Origin: Gammaproteobacteria bacterium
Lineage (GTDB): Bacteria; Pseudomonadota; Gammaproteobacteria; Pseudomonadales; Pseudohongiellaceae
Length of the DNA stretch: 64,000 nucleotides
Reading direction: 5' to 3'
Assembly (NCBI GenBank): GCA_024639905.1
Contig: JAHEGE010000003.1
Span: forward strand, 62,001 to 126,000
The position numbers and the translations under genes were made by a program. Below the pieces are notes generated by a model that searched no databases, was not told the origin of the DNA, and saw only the letters and a program-made list of their open reading frames with translations. Position 1 is the first letter of the stretch; each line of letters starts with the position of its first letter. Shown in pieces: positions 53,927 through 63,803 of the stretch.

Positions 53927-54850
53927 ATGTGGTTTAAGAATCTTCGCTTTTATACCTTCGCCAAACCCCTAGCTCAAACCTTCGACGAAGTCGAAACCGC
54001 GCTCGCAGACAAGGTGTTCGAGCCCTGTGGCTCTATGGAGAAGGCACGACTAGGATGGATAAGCCCATTAGGGCGCGAAGGCGAGATGCTAACCCACGTG
54101 CAGGGGCAATATTTAATGCTGTGCTGCCAGAAACAGGAGCGGCTGCTGCCTGCATCGGTGGTGAACGAGGCGACAGACGAGAAGGTCGCCGAGCTTGAAG
54201 AGCGACAGGGCCGACAGATCTATCGCAAAGAGAAGCGCCAGATCCGCGACGACGTCTTTGTGACGCTCTTGCCGCGCGCGTTCACCCGCAACACTCAAAC
54301 CTTCGCCTATATCTCATTGGCAGACAATTTGCTGGTCGTGAACTCTTCTAGTGCGCCGAAGGCAGAAGAGCTCATCACGCTGCTGCGCGATACGCTGGGG
54401 TCATTGCCGGTGGAAATTCCCGCCACTAATCGAGCGCCTGCGGACGTCATGACGCGCTGGCTTAGAGAGCAGCACGGCAGCGATAACTTCGTCATCGATG
54501 AAGAATGCGAGCTGTTTAATCCTATCGACGGCGGCAATGTAGTGCGCTGTAAGGGCCAAGACCTCTTCAGCGAAGAGATTCAAGCGCATCTCGGCGCCGG
54601 CAAGCAAGTGAAAAGCCTCGGCGTCACATGGAATAGCTCGGTGAGCTGTGTGCTGGGCGAAGATCTGTCTATCAAGCGCCTGAAATTCGTCGGTATGAAT
54701 GAAGAGCGGGACAACGGGGAGGCCGAATCGGCAGCGGAAAAGTTCGATCAAGAGTTTGCCGTGATGACGCTGCAGCTCACCGACTTCTTCGACAATTTCT
54801 TCGCCGCATTCGGCGGTCTCGAGACAGCACAAGGCGCGTCGGACAACTAA
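53927..54850 (+). CDS. rdgC: Recombination-associated protein RdgC
   Basis: 307 residues, the normal length. The N-terminus MWFKNLRFYTFAKPLAQTFD and GWISPLGREGEMLTHV are characteristic. RdgC forms a ring-shaped dimer on DNA and modulates RecA. It is followed after 18 bases by tex on the same strand. Confidence 0.96.
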   Translation: MWFKNLRFYTFAKPLAQTFDEVETALADKVFEPCGSMEKARLGWISPLGREGEMLTHVQGQYLMLCCQKQERLLPASVVNEATDEKVAELEERQGRQIYRKEKRQIRDDVFVTLLPRAFTRNTQTFAYISLADNLLVVNSSSAPKAEELITLLRDTLGSLPVEIPATNRAPADVMTRWLREQHGSDNFVIDEECELFNPIDGGNVVRCKGQDLFSEEIQAHLGAGKQVKSLGVTWNSSVSCVLGEDLSIKRLKFVGMNEERDNGEAESAAEKFDQEFAVMTLQLTDFFDNFFAAFGGLETAQGASDN

Positions 54851-54868
54851 ACGCGCAGGACACCCCGC

Positions 54869-57205
54869 ATGAACATAAGCAATACACTTGCTGAAGAGCT
54901 CGGCGTTCGCGAACAGCAGGTCGCTGCCTCTATAGCATTACTCGACGAGGGCGCAACGGTGCCCTTTATCTCGCGCTACCGAAAGGAAGCGACGGGCGGG
55001 CTCGATGACCTCCAACTGCGCGACCTCGAATTGCGGCTACGCTATTTGCGCGAACTCGCCGACCGTAAGCAGGCGATACTCGCGAGTATCACCGAGCAGG
55101 AAAAACTGACGCCCGAGCTCGAGAAAAAAATTCAAGCTGCCGACACCAAGTCTTTGCTCGAAGACCTGTACCTGCCGTACAAGCCCAAACGCCGCACCAA
55201 GGCGATGATTGCCATCGAGGCGGGCATCGAGCCGCTTGCTGAGTGCCTATTGGCTGATCCCACTCTGGAGCCGGAGGCGCAGGCGCTCTCGTTTGTTAAT
55301 GCCGACGCCGGCTTCGCCGACGCTAAAGCGGTGCTTGACGGTGCCAAGCAGATTCTCATGGAGCGCTTCGCCGAAAACGCAGAACTTAGTGGCAGCCTAC
55401 GTTCTTATCTCTGGGAAGAGGGGGTAATGCAGTCTCGAGTGGTCGAAGGGAAAGAGGAAGAGGCGGCAAAGTTCCGTGACTATTTCGATTACGATGAGCC
55501 GCTGAAAAAGATACCCTCCCATCGAGCCCTGGCAGTCTTTCGCGGACGCAAGGAAGGCTTCTTGCAGGGCACTCTCGCCACTCCAGCTGCGGTAGCTAAT
55601 GCCGACAAAACCCGAGCAGAAGCGAGCCCGGAGCGCGCTGAGTTGATGATCGCGCGCACTTTTGGCATCGAAGACAAGGGTCGGCCAGCCGATCGATGGC
55701 TAGCCGAAGTCGTGAAGTGGACCTGGAAGATTAAACTCCACACGCGACTCGAGCTCGACCTCATGGGGCAACTGCGCGACGCCGCTGAGGAAGAAGCGAT
55801 CCGTGTTTTTGCTGAGAATATAAAGGCAATCCTGCTCGCCTCTCCAGCGGGTAGCAAGGTCACCATGGGTCTCGACCCTGGGTTACGCACAGGCGTTAAA
55901 GTGTCTTTGGTCGACGCCACGGGCAAATACCTCGAAGACACCGCTATCTATCCCCACGCGCCGAAAAACCAATGGGACCTGTCGATCGATATCCTTGCCA
56001 AACTCTGTGCTAAGCACAGCGTGCAGCTCATCGCTATCGGCAACGGCACGGCGTCACGCGAGACAGATAAACTCGCGAGCGATCTCATTAAGCGCCATCC
56101 CGAACTTAAACTGCAGAAGGCGATGGTCAATGAGGCGGGCGCCTCGGTGTATTCTGCCTCGGATATCGCGCGCGAAGAATTTCCCGATCTAGATGTCACC
56201 GTGCGCGGCGCGATCTCCATTGCGCGCCGCTTGCAAGACCCACTTGCCGAGCTGGTAAAGATCGAGCCGAAGGCGATTGGCGTTGGCCAGTATCAGCACG
56301 ACGTTAGTCAGGTCAGGCTCGGCCAGTCCCTCGACGCGGTAGTGGAAGACTGTGTGAATGCGGTTGGCGTTGATGTGAACATGGCGTCGGCGCCACTGCT
56401 GCGTCGGGTTGCCGGCCTCAGTGCCTCGATCGCAACGAATATCGTCGCCTACCGAGATACCCATGGCGCCTTCAAGTCGCGCGCAGCCCTGAAGTCCGTG
56501 CCTCGCTTTGGCGAAAGAAGCTTCGAACAAGCGGCTGGGTTCCTGCGCATCGTAGGGGGTGATAATCCGCTTGATGGCTCAGCAGTACATCCAGAATCTT
56601 ACGCGGTGGTGGAGAGAATCGGCGCGGCGGGCAAAAAGACAGTTACTGAACTAGTTGGAAACCTCAGCTATCTCAAGTCAGTCGATGCGAAAGCGTTCGT
56701 CGATGAGCGTTTTGGCCTGCCAACGATAACCGACATTCTGGCGGAATTGGAAAAGCCCGGTCGCGATCCACGGCCGGAGTTTAAGACAGCAGACTTCAAA
56801 GACGGTGTCGAGAAAGTCTCAGATCTCGTTGAAGGAATGGTGCTCGAAGGTGTGATAACCAACGTGACTAACTTTGGCGCCTTCGTCGACGTAGGCGTCC
56901 ATCAAGACGGCTTAGTCCATATTTCTGCCCTGTCGAACACCTTCGTTAAAGATCCCCATGCTGTCGTGAAGACTGGTGACGTGGTCAAAGTTAAAGTTAT
57001 GGAAGTGGACGTTAAGCGGCAACGCATCGGCCTTTCTATGCGCATAGATGACGACCCCGAGAGGCGCAAGGCGGAGACCGCCGGGCGCAGTGAGTCGCGA
57101 GGAAATGCTCGCGGCGCGCAGCGGCAATCGGCACCACAGCGTTCGAGCACGCCGATAAAGACCGGCACACTGGGCGACCTACTCAAAGGCGCGATGAAAA
57201 AATAG
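54869..57205 (+). CDS. tex: Tex, S1-domain transcription accessory / RNA-binding protein
   Basis: 778 residues. The Tex N-terminal helical region ([24 protein letters not shown]), the YqgF-like RNase H fold ([19 protein letters not shown]), HhH motifs ([20 protein letters not shown]) and a C-terminal S1 domain ([21 protein letters not shown], about 645-715) with a basic tail are in the usual order. It binds nucleic acids and influences transcription and stress tolerance. The 9-base gap to yaeQ suggests co-transcription. Confidence 0.96.
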   Translation: MNISNTLAEELGVREQQVAASIALLDEGATVPFISRYRKEATGGLDDLQLRDLELRLRYLRELADRKQAILASITEQEKLTPELEKKIQAADTKSLLEDLYLPYKPKRRTKAMIAIEAGIEPLAECLLADPTLEPEAQALSFVNADAGFADAKAVLDGAKQILMERFAENAELSGSLRSYLWEEGVMQSRVVEGKEEEAAKFRDYFDYDEPLKKIPSHRALAVFRGRKEGFLQGTLATPAAVANADKTRAEASPERAELMIARTFGIEDKGRPADRWLAEVVKWTWKIKLHTRLELDLMGQLRDAAEEEAIRVFAENIKAILLASPAGSKVTMGLDPGLRTGVKVSLVDATGKYLEDTAIYPHAPKNQWDLSIDILAKLCAKHSVQLIAIGNGTASRETDKLASDLIKRHPELKLQKAMVNEAGASVYSASDIAREEFPDLDVTVRGAISIARRLQDPLAELVKIEPKAIGVGQYQHDVSQVRLGQSLDAVVEDCVNAVGVDVNMASAPLLRRVAGLSASIATNIVAYRDTHGAFKSRAALKSVPRFGERSFEQAAGFLRIVGGDNPLDGSAVHPESYAVVERIGAAGKKTVTELVGNLSYLKSVDAKAFVDERFGLPTITDILAELEKPGRDPRPEFKTADFKDGVEKVSDLVEGMVLEGVITNVTNFGAFVDVGVHQDGLVHISALSNTFVKDPHAVVKTGDVVKVKVMEVDVKRQRIGLSMRIDDDPERRKAETAGRSESRGNARGAQRQSAPQRSSTPIKTGTLGDLLKGAMKK

Positions 57206-57214
57206 GAAGTCTCG

Positions 57215-57751
57215 ATGGCGCTTAAACCTACCATTTATAAAGCGAAGATTGCGCTTACCGATCTGGATCGTGAGGTCTACGACAATGTCACCCTAACCGT
57301 CGCCTGTCATCCTTCGGAAACGCTGGAGCGGATGATGGTGCGAATTATGGCTTACTGCCTTAATGCGCAAGAAGGCTTAGAGCTTTGCAAGGGATTAAGT
57401 GACTCCGACGAAGCAGACCTATGGGCACGCTCTTTAGATGGCGCGATGTCAGTATGGATCGACGTCGGTGAACCGACGCTTGAGCGTGTCAAGAAGGTGT
57501 CGCGTCTAGCGCCCGATGTGCGCGTGTACAGCTTCAACTCGAAGGCGCCTACGTGGTGGGATTTGGCGTCGCCAGAACTCAAGAAACTGCCAGTGCGTGT
57601 GTTTCGTTTCGATTGGGCGGGCGTGCAGGCGCTCGCGAAGACGGTGGAGCGCACGATGGATATTGCGGTCACCGTGAGCGAAGGCAGCCTATTCGTTTCG
57701 ACCGCAAAGGGCGACTGCGAACTGCAGCTTGAGTGTCTCCAGGACGGCTAA
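57215..57751 (+). CDS. yaeQ: YaeQ family protein
   Basis: 178 residues, the standard size. MALKPTIYKAKIALTDLDRE, HPSETLERMMVRIMAYCLNA and DLWARSLDGAMSVWIDVGEP are the family blocks. The fold is PD-(D/E)XK-like; the cellular role is not settled. A good terminator follows at 57810. Confidence 0.94.
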   Translation: MALKPTIYKAKIALTDLDREVYDNVTLTVACHPSETLERMMVRIMAYCLNAQEGLELCKGLSDSDEADLWARSLDGAMSVWIDVGEPTLERVKKVSRLAPDVRVYSFNSKAPTWWDLASPELKKLPVRVFRFDWAGVQALAKTVERTMDIAVTVSEGSLFVSTAKGDCELQLECLQDG

Positions 57752-57809
57752 CGGCCGATCTGCGCCCGCGGCACTTATTGCTTCGATTTCAAATTAAATG
57801 CGTCGCTCT

Positions 57810-57835
57810 AAAGGGGGCGAAGCCCGTCCCCTTTT
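57810..57835 (+). terminator. Intrinsic terminator after yaeQ
   Basis: Stem AAAGGGG / CCCCTTT with an 11-base loop ends in TTTT on the plus strand, about 60 bases after the yaeQ stop. It closes the rdgC-tex-yaeQ unit. Confidence 0.75.
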
Positions 57836-57929
57836 GTCTGTGAGGCAGGCAGGCTGTTAGAGCTCAAAGCTTCCGGCGATCAGTGGCCGAAAACGCCTAA
57901 AAATTTTCTCCTCAGACCCCCAAAAATTC

Positions 57930-57958
57930 TTGTAGCTACCGACTATTGGCAGTATAAA
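57930..57958 (+). promoter_or_regulatory. Candidate sigma-70 promoter of the SET gene
   Basis: TTGTAG (57930-57935) and TATAAA (57953-57958) are separated by 17 bases. It lies in the 363-base space between yaeQ and the SET gene (57752-58114), which otherwise holds only the yaeQ terminator and an untranslated leader of about 150 bases. Confidence 0.45.
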
Positions 57959-58114
57959 GCGCGCGTTGAAACCCTTGGTCGCGAATCCTCGCACCGGACT
58001 CAGCGCTCTGTTTTAAAGGTAATGCGCATCCGCGCAGTGTTTTGGGCACGGCTTCTCTTTTCGACGTCTCGAAGGATAGCTGGTTGTCCGATCGTTATTT
58101 GGAGAAGACTAACG

Positions 58115-58585
58115 ATGCTTTATCCTGCAAGCTTTGGGGACAATCCCCTCTACCCAAAAGACACAGACTTCCGTGTGATCCGCAAGGATGACACCAACGG
58201 TTTTGGCGTAATCGCGTTGCGCTCTTTTAAGCGCGGCGAAATCATTGCAGCGATGGCAGGCGAGGTCGTTACCGACATTCGCCAACACACGCTGCAAATA
58301 GACGACAATACACACCTACACGATGTGCATTTCTCAGGTTACTTCCTACATTCCTGCGAGCCAAACATCTCGTTGGATATGAAGGCGATGCGCATCACGG
58401 CACTGCAAGACATAGCAGCAGAAAGCTATCTCTACATGGATTACGCGGAGACCGAGCAGGTGCTTTTCAAGCAGTTCGCTTGTGCCTGTGGAAGCGACTC
58501 GTGTCGAGGTTGGATTACTGGTAACCAAGAAGTCCATCCTGGCCTCGTTCACGAAGCCGTCATGGTCGGTACCGACGCAGCCTAG
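58115..58585 (+). CDS. SET-domain protein
   Basis: 156 residues from ATG 58115 (GGAGAAG upstream). A compact SET core: GFGVIALRSFKRGEIIA, the S-adenosylmethionine-site region FLHSCEPNISLDMKAM, the Tyr-containing YLYMDYAETE, and a post-SET-like CACGSDSCRG with three Cys. Such stand-alone bacterial SET proteins are predicted lysine methyltransferases; the target is unknown. The PLP decarboxylase begins 27 bases later, so the two are probably one unit. Confidence 0.88.
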   Translation: MLYPASFGDNPLYPKDTDFRVIRKDDTNGFGVIALRSFKRGEIIAAMAGEVVTDIRQHTLQIDDNTHLHDVHFSGYFLHSCEPNISLDMKAMRITALQDIAAESYLYMDYAETEQVLFKQFACACGSDSCRGWITGNQEVHPGLVHEAVMVGTDAA

Positions 58586-58612
58586 TCTGCTATTACTGCG
58601 AAAACTTGAAGA

Positions 58613-59866
58613 ATGATGACAGAACAGGAATCTCAGCTGTGGTGGCAGCGTGCCGACCTTAGTTACCATGGCGAAGCGCTATTCTTCGCTGGGCATAGTG
58701 TCGAAGCACTCGCCAAACGATTTGGTTCGCCATCGTTCGTCTACTCTTTCGCGCGTGTGCGCGACAATTTAGAACGCGTCGACGCCGCATTGAGAGCAGC
58801 GCAGCTACCTGCAGGCTACACTTTGCTGTATGCGATGAAGGCGAATCGCTTCGCACCGCTGTTAACGAGTCTTCAGCACACGGGTTTGTGTGGTATCGAT
58901 GCATGCTCGCCGCGCGAGGTTGAGCATGCCGTAAGCTGTGGATTCCGCCCCGATCAGATTTCCTTCACCGCGGGCAGCCTGTCGCGTCGTGATGTCGAAT
59001 TGCTCGCCTGCTACGACGGGCTCTTCGTCGATTGCGATTCCCTGCACGCCATTAATGCGTGGGGACAGTGTAGGCCGGGGAGCGAGATCGGTATTCGCGT
59101 TAACCCGGCGATGGGTGTTAGTCGTGCGGACAACGACAAGCTGCAGTACGCCGGAACTGCGGCAACCAAATTCGGAATTTACGAGGAGCAGTTAGACGAG
59201 GCGCTTGCACTTGCGCGCTCACACGGCCTCAAGATTACAAAGATCCACTTCCATACGGGCTGTGGTTATCTCACGCCAGAGCTGAGTCAGTGGGATGCGG
59301 TTATCGGTTCGTGTCTCGAAAAATTTGTCGCACGTTGCCCCGACGTGACAACGGTCAATGTCGGCGGTGGCTTAGGTGTGCCCCACGTGGCGAGCGACGG
59401 CACACTCGATCTGCAGGCTTGGAGCGCTGTGCTGCATAAGCACTTCGGCAACCGTAATCTGCGCGTCGAGATTGAGCCCGGCGAGTATATTGTGAAAGAC
59501 TCGGGTCTGTTATTGCTAGGTAAGACTTTCGAGGAAACCAAACAAACGACGAGATTCGTAGGTGTCGATGCTGGCTTTAATATCGCCCCCGAGCCGGCTT
59601 ACTATAATCTGCCGTTTCAACCTTTAGCGCCGCGTCGCAGCGGCCCGCTAAAGCAGGTGACGGTAGTTGGCAATATTAACGAAGCGCTAGACGTTTGGTA
59701 CCGCGACGCGTGGCTGCCCGAGCTCGAGGGGCAAGAGTCGTTGGTCCTAATTAATGCCGGCGCATACTCTGCGTCTATGGCATCGAATCATTGTATGCGA
59801 GGCGAAATGCGCGAATTCTTAATCGCAGACCCGCGCACAAGTTCCGCGGCCGATACGCCGCAGTAG
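58613..59866 (+). CDS. PLP-dependent decarboxylase, fold type III (diaminopimelate/ornithine decarboxylase family)
   Basis: 417 residues. The PLP Lys is K76 in LLYAMKANRFAP; HFHTGCGYLTPE and VNVGGGLGVP form the phosphate site, EIEPGEYIVKDSG the conserved Glu region, and NINEALDVWYRD with INAGAYSASMASNHC the C-terminal active-site segment. It resembles LysA but differs from the standard enzyme, and its neighbour is a SET protein rather than a lysine-pathway gene, so the substrate may be another diamino or modified amino acid. Confidence 0.85.
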   Translation: MMTEQESQLWWQRADLSYHGEALFFAGHSVEALAKRFGSPSFVYSFARVRDNLERVDAALRAAQLPAGYTLLYAMKANRFAPLLTSLQHTGLCGIDACSPREVEHAVSCGFRPDQISFTAGSLSRRDVELLACYDGLFVDCDSLHAINAWGQCRPGSEIGIRVNPAMGVSRADNDKLQYAGTAATKFGIYEEQLDEALALARSHGLKITKIHFHTGCGYLTPELSQWDAVIGSCLEKFVARCPDVTTVNVGGGLGVPHVASDGTLDLQAWSAVLHKHFGNRNLRVEIEPGEYIVKDSGLLLLGKTFEETKQTTRFVGVDAGFNIAPEPAYYNLPFQPLAPRRSGPLKQVTVVGNINEALDVWYRDAWLPELEGQESLVLINAGAYSASMASNHCMRGEMREFLIADPRTSSAADTPQ

Positions 59867-59911
59867 CCACCCTGTTCTGTTATCCTAAGCGCCTAGCTCT
59901 AGGAGGCGCCT

Positions 59912-60391
59912 ATGGAACCCACACAGATCAACCCCGAACTATTCGTAAAACGCATTACCCTCGATGCCAATCTTCCGAAGCTTGCCAGCAAGATCAATGC
60001 TGCGCAGTGGGATGACGAGAACGAGTTGGACGAGGCGGATTTCACGGCGGAATCCCTTGAGTGGTATCTCAGCGATGACGACAATTTCTTCTTCGCTTGT
60101 TTCGCGGGTTCAGATATCGCAGGCATCGTATCCGCTCAATTTCTAAGGCGACCGTATGGCAAGATTCGCACACTCTACGTCGATGAGATCGATACGGCTG
60201 TGAACTTTCGTCGTCAGGGCGTCGCTACGGCGCTGATGGCAGAGATCAAGAAACTTGCCGACGAAACCGACAGCTACGATCTCTGGCTTGGAACCGAGAA
60301 AACGAATGCGGGCGCACAGGCATTGTATGCCTCTCTGCAGCCGGATGAGGTTGAGGAGTTTGTTGGCTACACGTGGAATCTTGACGGCTAA
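59912..60391 (+). CDS. GNAT family N-acetyltransferase
   Basis: 159 residues. The acetyl-CoA motif A is VNFRRQGVATALMAEIKKLA; preceding strand KIRTLYVDEIDTA and following NAGAQALYASLQPDEVEEFVGY complete the fold. AGGAGG precedes the ATG. Substrate unknown; acidic N-terminal half. Confidence 0.87.
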   Translation: MEPTQINPELFVKRITLDANLPKLASKINAAQWDDENELDEADFTAESLEWYLSDDDNFFFACFAGSDIAGIVSAQFLRRPYGKIRTLYVDEIDTAVNFRRQGVATALMAEIKKLADETDSYDLWLGTEKTNAGAQALYASLQPDEVEEFVGYTWNLDG

Positions 60392-60403
60392 GAAGCTAAG
60401 GAG

Positions 60404-61846
60404 TTAAGCCCTTATTGGGTTACCCACGTTAAATACACCAGTGTCACCGTAATCTTGTCCCTCGATGCGTTCGATATCGGGAGGGAACGTCGCTCGTTTA
60501 AGGCGATAGTAGGCTTCTCTGTACGAACCTTCAGCTGCCTTGCCGTAGGTAACATAGAGCGCACGCCGTGAAGATTGGGACCTGTTAGGCCCCGATCTGT
60601 GTGGAATAAACGAATCGAAAAGCAGGATGTCGCCCGGCTGAGTAGTCAGCGGCTCCCAGGCGAGCGTCGACGCGGTTTCCCTATTCAGTGTCGAGTCGGC
60701 CTCTAGCGGAAGCGTTTCGCGCAGGTAGTTGCCAGGAACAAGCTCCAGGCATCCGTTATCCACAGTGGATGCATCGACGCTAAGCATCAAGGTGATGTGA
60801 TAACTCTGGCCGAAGCTGGTGAACGCAGGAGCGTCCTGATGAGGAGAAAATCCGTTTCCGCCGGGCAGTTTAAAATTTATTTTTTCTTTGAATAACACGG
60901 CACGATCCCCCATGAGCTGTGAGACAAGTGCGAGTATTGGTCGACTGCGTAGCAGCGCGTCTAGTTGCGGATGGAACTGAAGGAAGTTTTCAATTCTGCA
61001 CAGTTGGCGTCCGTGAGGGTCGTCTTCCGGAGCCTCAAAGTACTGCATCCATTTCCCGGCTGTCTCGGGTAAGTCTTGTAGCTCGTCCACCCAGTGTGAA
61101 AGCGTTGAGGTAAAAGAGCTGTTCGACGTAGCGGATAATTTCAAATAGCCGTTCCTGTGCCATGAACTTAACTGCTCAGCGGTCAGCGTTGGGAAATCGT
61201 GAAAAGGCGTTATTGCGGAATCAATCTCTTTTTCGCGTTGAGTTTGCAAATGCTGCTCAACGATAGAAAGATAGTGTTTGAGAGGTGGGGTTTTCAGTGT
61301 CTCTTGCTTTGCCGCTTCATCCCAACGTCGAAGCAGGAGGTACTCTTCATGCAATGGGTCGCTCTCAAAAGACTTTGCCTCGGCTCCTGTCATCTTGCCA
61401 CCTTGGAAATCTAAAGTGCGCTTAGACGCTGGTGAGAGTAGTGCAGCGTATTCAGGATTTTTTGTACAGAGATAGCGCTTAGCGTTGACGTGATTCTCAA
61501 CCAAGCTCGCGACTCGCTGAGAAAAGCCCAAGTTGCGGAGGAAGTCAGCGCCCACTGCTTCATGATGTTTGCGACCTAAACCCGCCATGTCTTGAGCTGC
61601 ATCGTACCCTTCCAGCACATGGCCGATATCGTGAAGCAGCGCAGCCAGAATCAGTTCTTCATCGGCCCCCGCCTGCTCTGCAAAAAAAGCGGATTGTAGA
61701 AAGTGCTGACTTTGTGACACAGGCTCGCCGATGTAATCGGAGTCCCCACGGGCAAGAAGCAATGCTTCTAGCTCGGCTGTGATTTGCTTTGGCGAAACGA
61801 CGGACTGTGCTAAGCCGTTTTCACGACTAGAGGAAATTATGCTCAT
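60404..61846 (-). CDS. Fused PhnZ-type HD diiron oxygenase and PhnY-type 2OG-Fe(II) oxygenase (phosphonate oxidation)
   Basis: 480 residues, two enzymes in one chain. The N-terminal HD domain keeps the PhnZ spacing: Y38/E41/H48 (DYIGEPVSQSQH; PhnZ Y24/E27/H34), H72-D73 and H76 (LLHDIGH), H95 or H94, H119, K123, S141, T144, R173 and D176. The mixed-valent diiron oxygenase PhnZ cleaves 1-hydroxyphosphonates. From about residue 215 a phytanoyl-CoA-dioxygenase-like domain has H336-x-D338 (PHQDAP), H416 (IPHRSG) and R422, as in PhnY/TmpA, which hydroxylate the phosphonate first. Possible substrates are 2-aminoethylphosphonate, methylphosphonate or the trimethyl derivative. No phosphonate transporter is adjacent. 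Confidence 0.88.
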   Translation of the reverse strand: MSIISSSRENGLAQSVVSPKQITAELEALLLARGDSDYIGEPVSQSQHFLQSAFFAEQAGADEELILAALLHDIGHVLEGYDAAQDMAGLGRKHHEAVGADFLRNLGFSQRVASLVENHVNAKRYLCTKNPEYAALLSPASKRTLDFQGGKMTGAEAKSFESDPLHEEYLLLRRWDEAAKQETLKTPPLKHYLSIVEQHLQTQREKEIDSAITPFHDFPTLTAEQLSSWHRNGYLKLSATSNSSFTSTLSHWVDELQDLPETAGKWMQYFEAPEDDPHGRQLCRIENFLQFHPQLDALLRSRPILALVSQLMGDRAVLFKEKINFKLPGGNGFSPHQDAPAFTSFGQSYHITLMLSVDASTVDNGCLELVPGNYLRETLPLEADSTLNRETASTLAWEPLTTQPGDILLFDSFIPHRSGPNRSQSSRRALYVTYGKAAEGSYREAYYRLKRATFPPDIERIEGQDYGDTGVFNVGNPIRA

Positions 61847-61878
61847 GGGGTCCTTTGATTCTCTCGCAATTTAAAGCG

Positions 61879-62643
61879 CTAGTGCTCAGGGGATTCGAAG
61901 TGCCGTCGGTATTTTCGGGTTTGTTGCGCAATGAAACCTCCGCCAACTAGGCCGGGTGCGATCCATAGAAAAATACTAAAACCTTCCAGCGAGTCACCGA
62001 ACAGCGTATTCATAAAATTGAGTCCGCCAAAAACAAAGAAAGCGGTGTAGGCGGCGATGCCTGAAGCGATTAGTCCGCCCAAGTGTTCGGTCCACCACTC
62101 TTTGGGTCGTAGTTCTGTTTTGGTGGCGTATCGCAGCGCGCCTAGCGCCGTGAAAATCTCGAAGGTGCCGAAAAGGAGGAAAAGAATCGAGGACGTTGCC
62201 AAACCGTTGGCGAGTAGTCCAAAGCCCGCAACGATTAGCGCCGCACAGAGCGCTAAATGGAGTGGCCGGCGTAGCGCAGCCCTATCGCCGCGACCTAGTA
62301 TTGATAGCCAGCCTTGACGCGTCGACAACAGCACTAAGAGTGAGAGTGACAAGAGGAATAGCGCGAAATCGCGGATCTCACGGCTCGCCTCTAGCGCTCG
62401 AGTCGCGCTGAGCTCAATGCCGCGCGCATGCATAGCGAGTGGAAAGAGGAGGTCGAGCGAGGTTATCACTAGGCCAGAAAGCCCTATGGTATACATGATT
62501 CGGGCGAAGTAGCGACCAAAGCGTTTGTGATTAAGGTTGCCCTTATGTGTAAAGAGCGGAATCCAGAATAGCACTAAGCCACAACTGCCAGCGACGATGT
62601 GCAGCCGCATAGCCACCTCGTGTAGGTAATAGAGTAGGGTCAT
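61879..62643 (-). CDS. Polytopic membrane protein, DUF2306-like
   Basis: 254 residues with seven or eight hydrophobic segments; first span LHIVAGSCGLVLFWIPLFTH, then KRFGRYFARIMYTIGLSGLV. The His-containing first span and the short H-x-G pattern resemble DUF2306-type proteins. Function unknown. A start at ATG 62610 (MRLHIVAG) is also possible. It follows the phosphonate fusion on the opposite side of a 32-base gap, so it may head the same transcript. Confidence 0.7.
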   Translation of the reverse strand: MTLLYYLHEVAMRLHIVAGSCGLVLFWIPLFTHKGNLNHKRFGRYFARIMYTIGLSGLVITSLDLLFPLAMHARGIELSATRALEASREIRDFALFLLSLSLLVLLSTRQGWLSILGRGDRAALRRPLHLALCAALIVAGFGLLANGLATSSILFLLFGTFEIFTALGALRYATKTELRPKEWWTEHLGGLIASGIAAYTAFFVFGGLNFMNTLFGDSLEGFSIFLWIAPGLVGGGFIAQQTRKYRRHFESPEH

Positions 62644-62751
62644 CGTGGCCGCTCCTTTTATTCACGTGCATGGAGACTCTTGCATAAGAAATCAGATCTC
62701 GCCCCACCGCTGCTGTTATACTGCGCGCTCAATTCAGAAGGAAAGCCCGCT

Positions 62752-63150
62752 ATGAACAAGGATGCGTCGATTGAACCGCGCCTAGTCGAAATAACCCGTG
62801 AGCCCGTCGAGCTCTATAAAGTGCTTAAGTTTGAGGGCCTCGTTGGGAGCGGGGGTGAGGCCAAGGCCGCCATCGAGGCGGGTCTGGTGACTGTGAATGG
62901 CACTGCCGAGTTGCAGAAGCGCAAGAAACTCGTGGGTGGTGATGTAGTTCGCGTCGGCGACGAAGTCTTGGTGCTGAGCTTAGTTGAGGGCTATGTGGCG
63001 CCCACGCTAGCTGAGAAGCCAAAGAAGGTCGTGGAGAAGAAGGCCGCCCCTAAAAAGGATTGGCGCAAGAAGCGCACGCCAGCAGAAATTGATGCAGCCG
63101 CTGGCGTCGTCTCCCAGCGTGGCAAGCCGTTCGGCAAGCCCGCGAAATAG
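62752..63150 (+). CDS. S4-domain RNA-binding protein (YbcJ/RlbA-like)
   Basis: 132 residues from ATG 62752, preceded by AAGGAAAG. The S4 fold is ELYKVLKFEGLVGSGGEAKA followed by IEAGLVTVNGTAELQKRKKL. A Lys/Pro-rich basic tail (KPKKVVEKKAAPKKDWRKKR) follows. Probably binds structured RNA or ribosomal subunits. The frame upstream to 62680 lacks support. Confidence 0.87.
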   Translation: MNKDASIEPRLVEITREPVELYKVLKFEGLVGSGGEAKAAIEAGLVTVNGTAELQKRKKLVGGDVVRVGDEVLVLSLVEGYVAPTLAEKPKKVVEKKAAPKKDWRKKRTPAEIDAAAGVVSQRGKPFGKPAK

Positions 63151-63156
63151 CGCTGT

Positions 63157-63714
63157 CTACCAGTCTAGATCGTCGGGTATCGCGAAGTCGGCATAAGCCT
63201 GCTCTTCGAGCTCCAGTTTAGAGAGCTGCTTGGGGTTGGCAATGGTGACGAAATGGTCGGCGCTGCGTTCTTGGATCTTATGCGCGACATCGACCGGTAC
63301 CATGGCATAGTGGCCATCGGCCTTTGACTCAACGATTGCGAGGGTCCCGGCGCTCAACTGTTCGCGCGTGCGTTTGTCTACCCACAGCTGTTTAACCTTG
63401 CCGCCGTGGGTAAAATTGTATTTCAACTCACCCTTGTTGCTTACCGCATTGCTTTCGATGAGTTGACGAATCTGTGCCATCTTCGCGCGCCATTCGCCGT
63501 CGCGATTGCGCTCTTCGTTGAGCTTACGGTCGCGTTCGGCTTTCTCACGCTGCACCTGCCTGCGGGATTGCTCCGCTTCCTGCTGTGCGTTCTTTTTTTC
63601 AGACTTCTTTTGCGGCTGCTTGGTCTCTTTGCGCTTCGCGCGTTCGAGCTGCTTGGCCTTTTTTTCGTCGACCAGGCCTGCGGCCTTTAACTGATCTTTT
63701 AGAGACAATGCCAC
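63157..63714 (-). CDS. DUF2058 family protein (YaiL-like)
   Basis: 185 residues. The N-terminus SLKDQLKAAGLVDEKKAKQL and a long charged coiled coil (about 20-75, rich in K, R, E, Q) precede the DUF2058 core (KYNFTHGGKVKQLWVDKRTR, YAMVPVDVAHKI). It is believed to be nucleoid- or ribosome-associated in E. coli, but the function is unclear. It is convergent with the S4 gene, six bases apart. Confidence 0.9.
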   Translation of the reverse strand: MALSLKDQLKAAGLVDEKKAKQLERAKRKETKQPQKKSEKKNAQQEAEQSRRQVQREKAERDRKLNEERNRDGEWRAKMAQIRQLIESNAVSNKGELKYNFTHGGKVKQLWVDKRTREQLSAGTLAIVESKADGHYAMVPVDVAHKIQERSADHFVTIANPKQLSKLELEEQAYADFAIPDDLDW

Positions 63715-63803
63715 TGGGGGCTCCTACTGCATAAACCGTGAAAGTACAGCGGTAATGTTAGCTTCCGCGGGCGGTGCTTACCAGACTCGCGGTAGCCGGT
63801 GGG

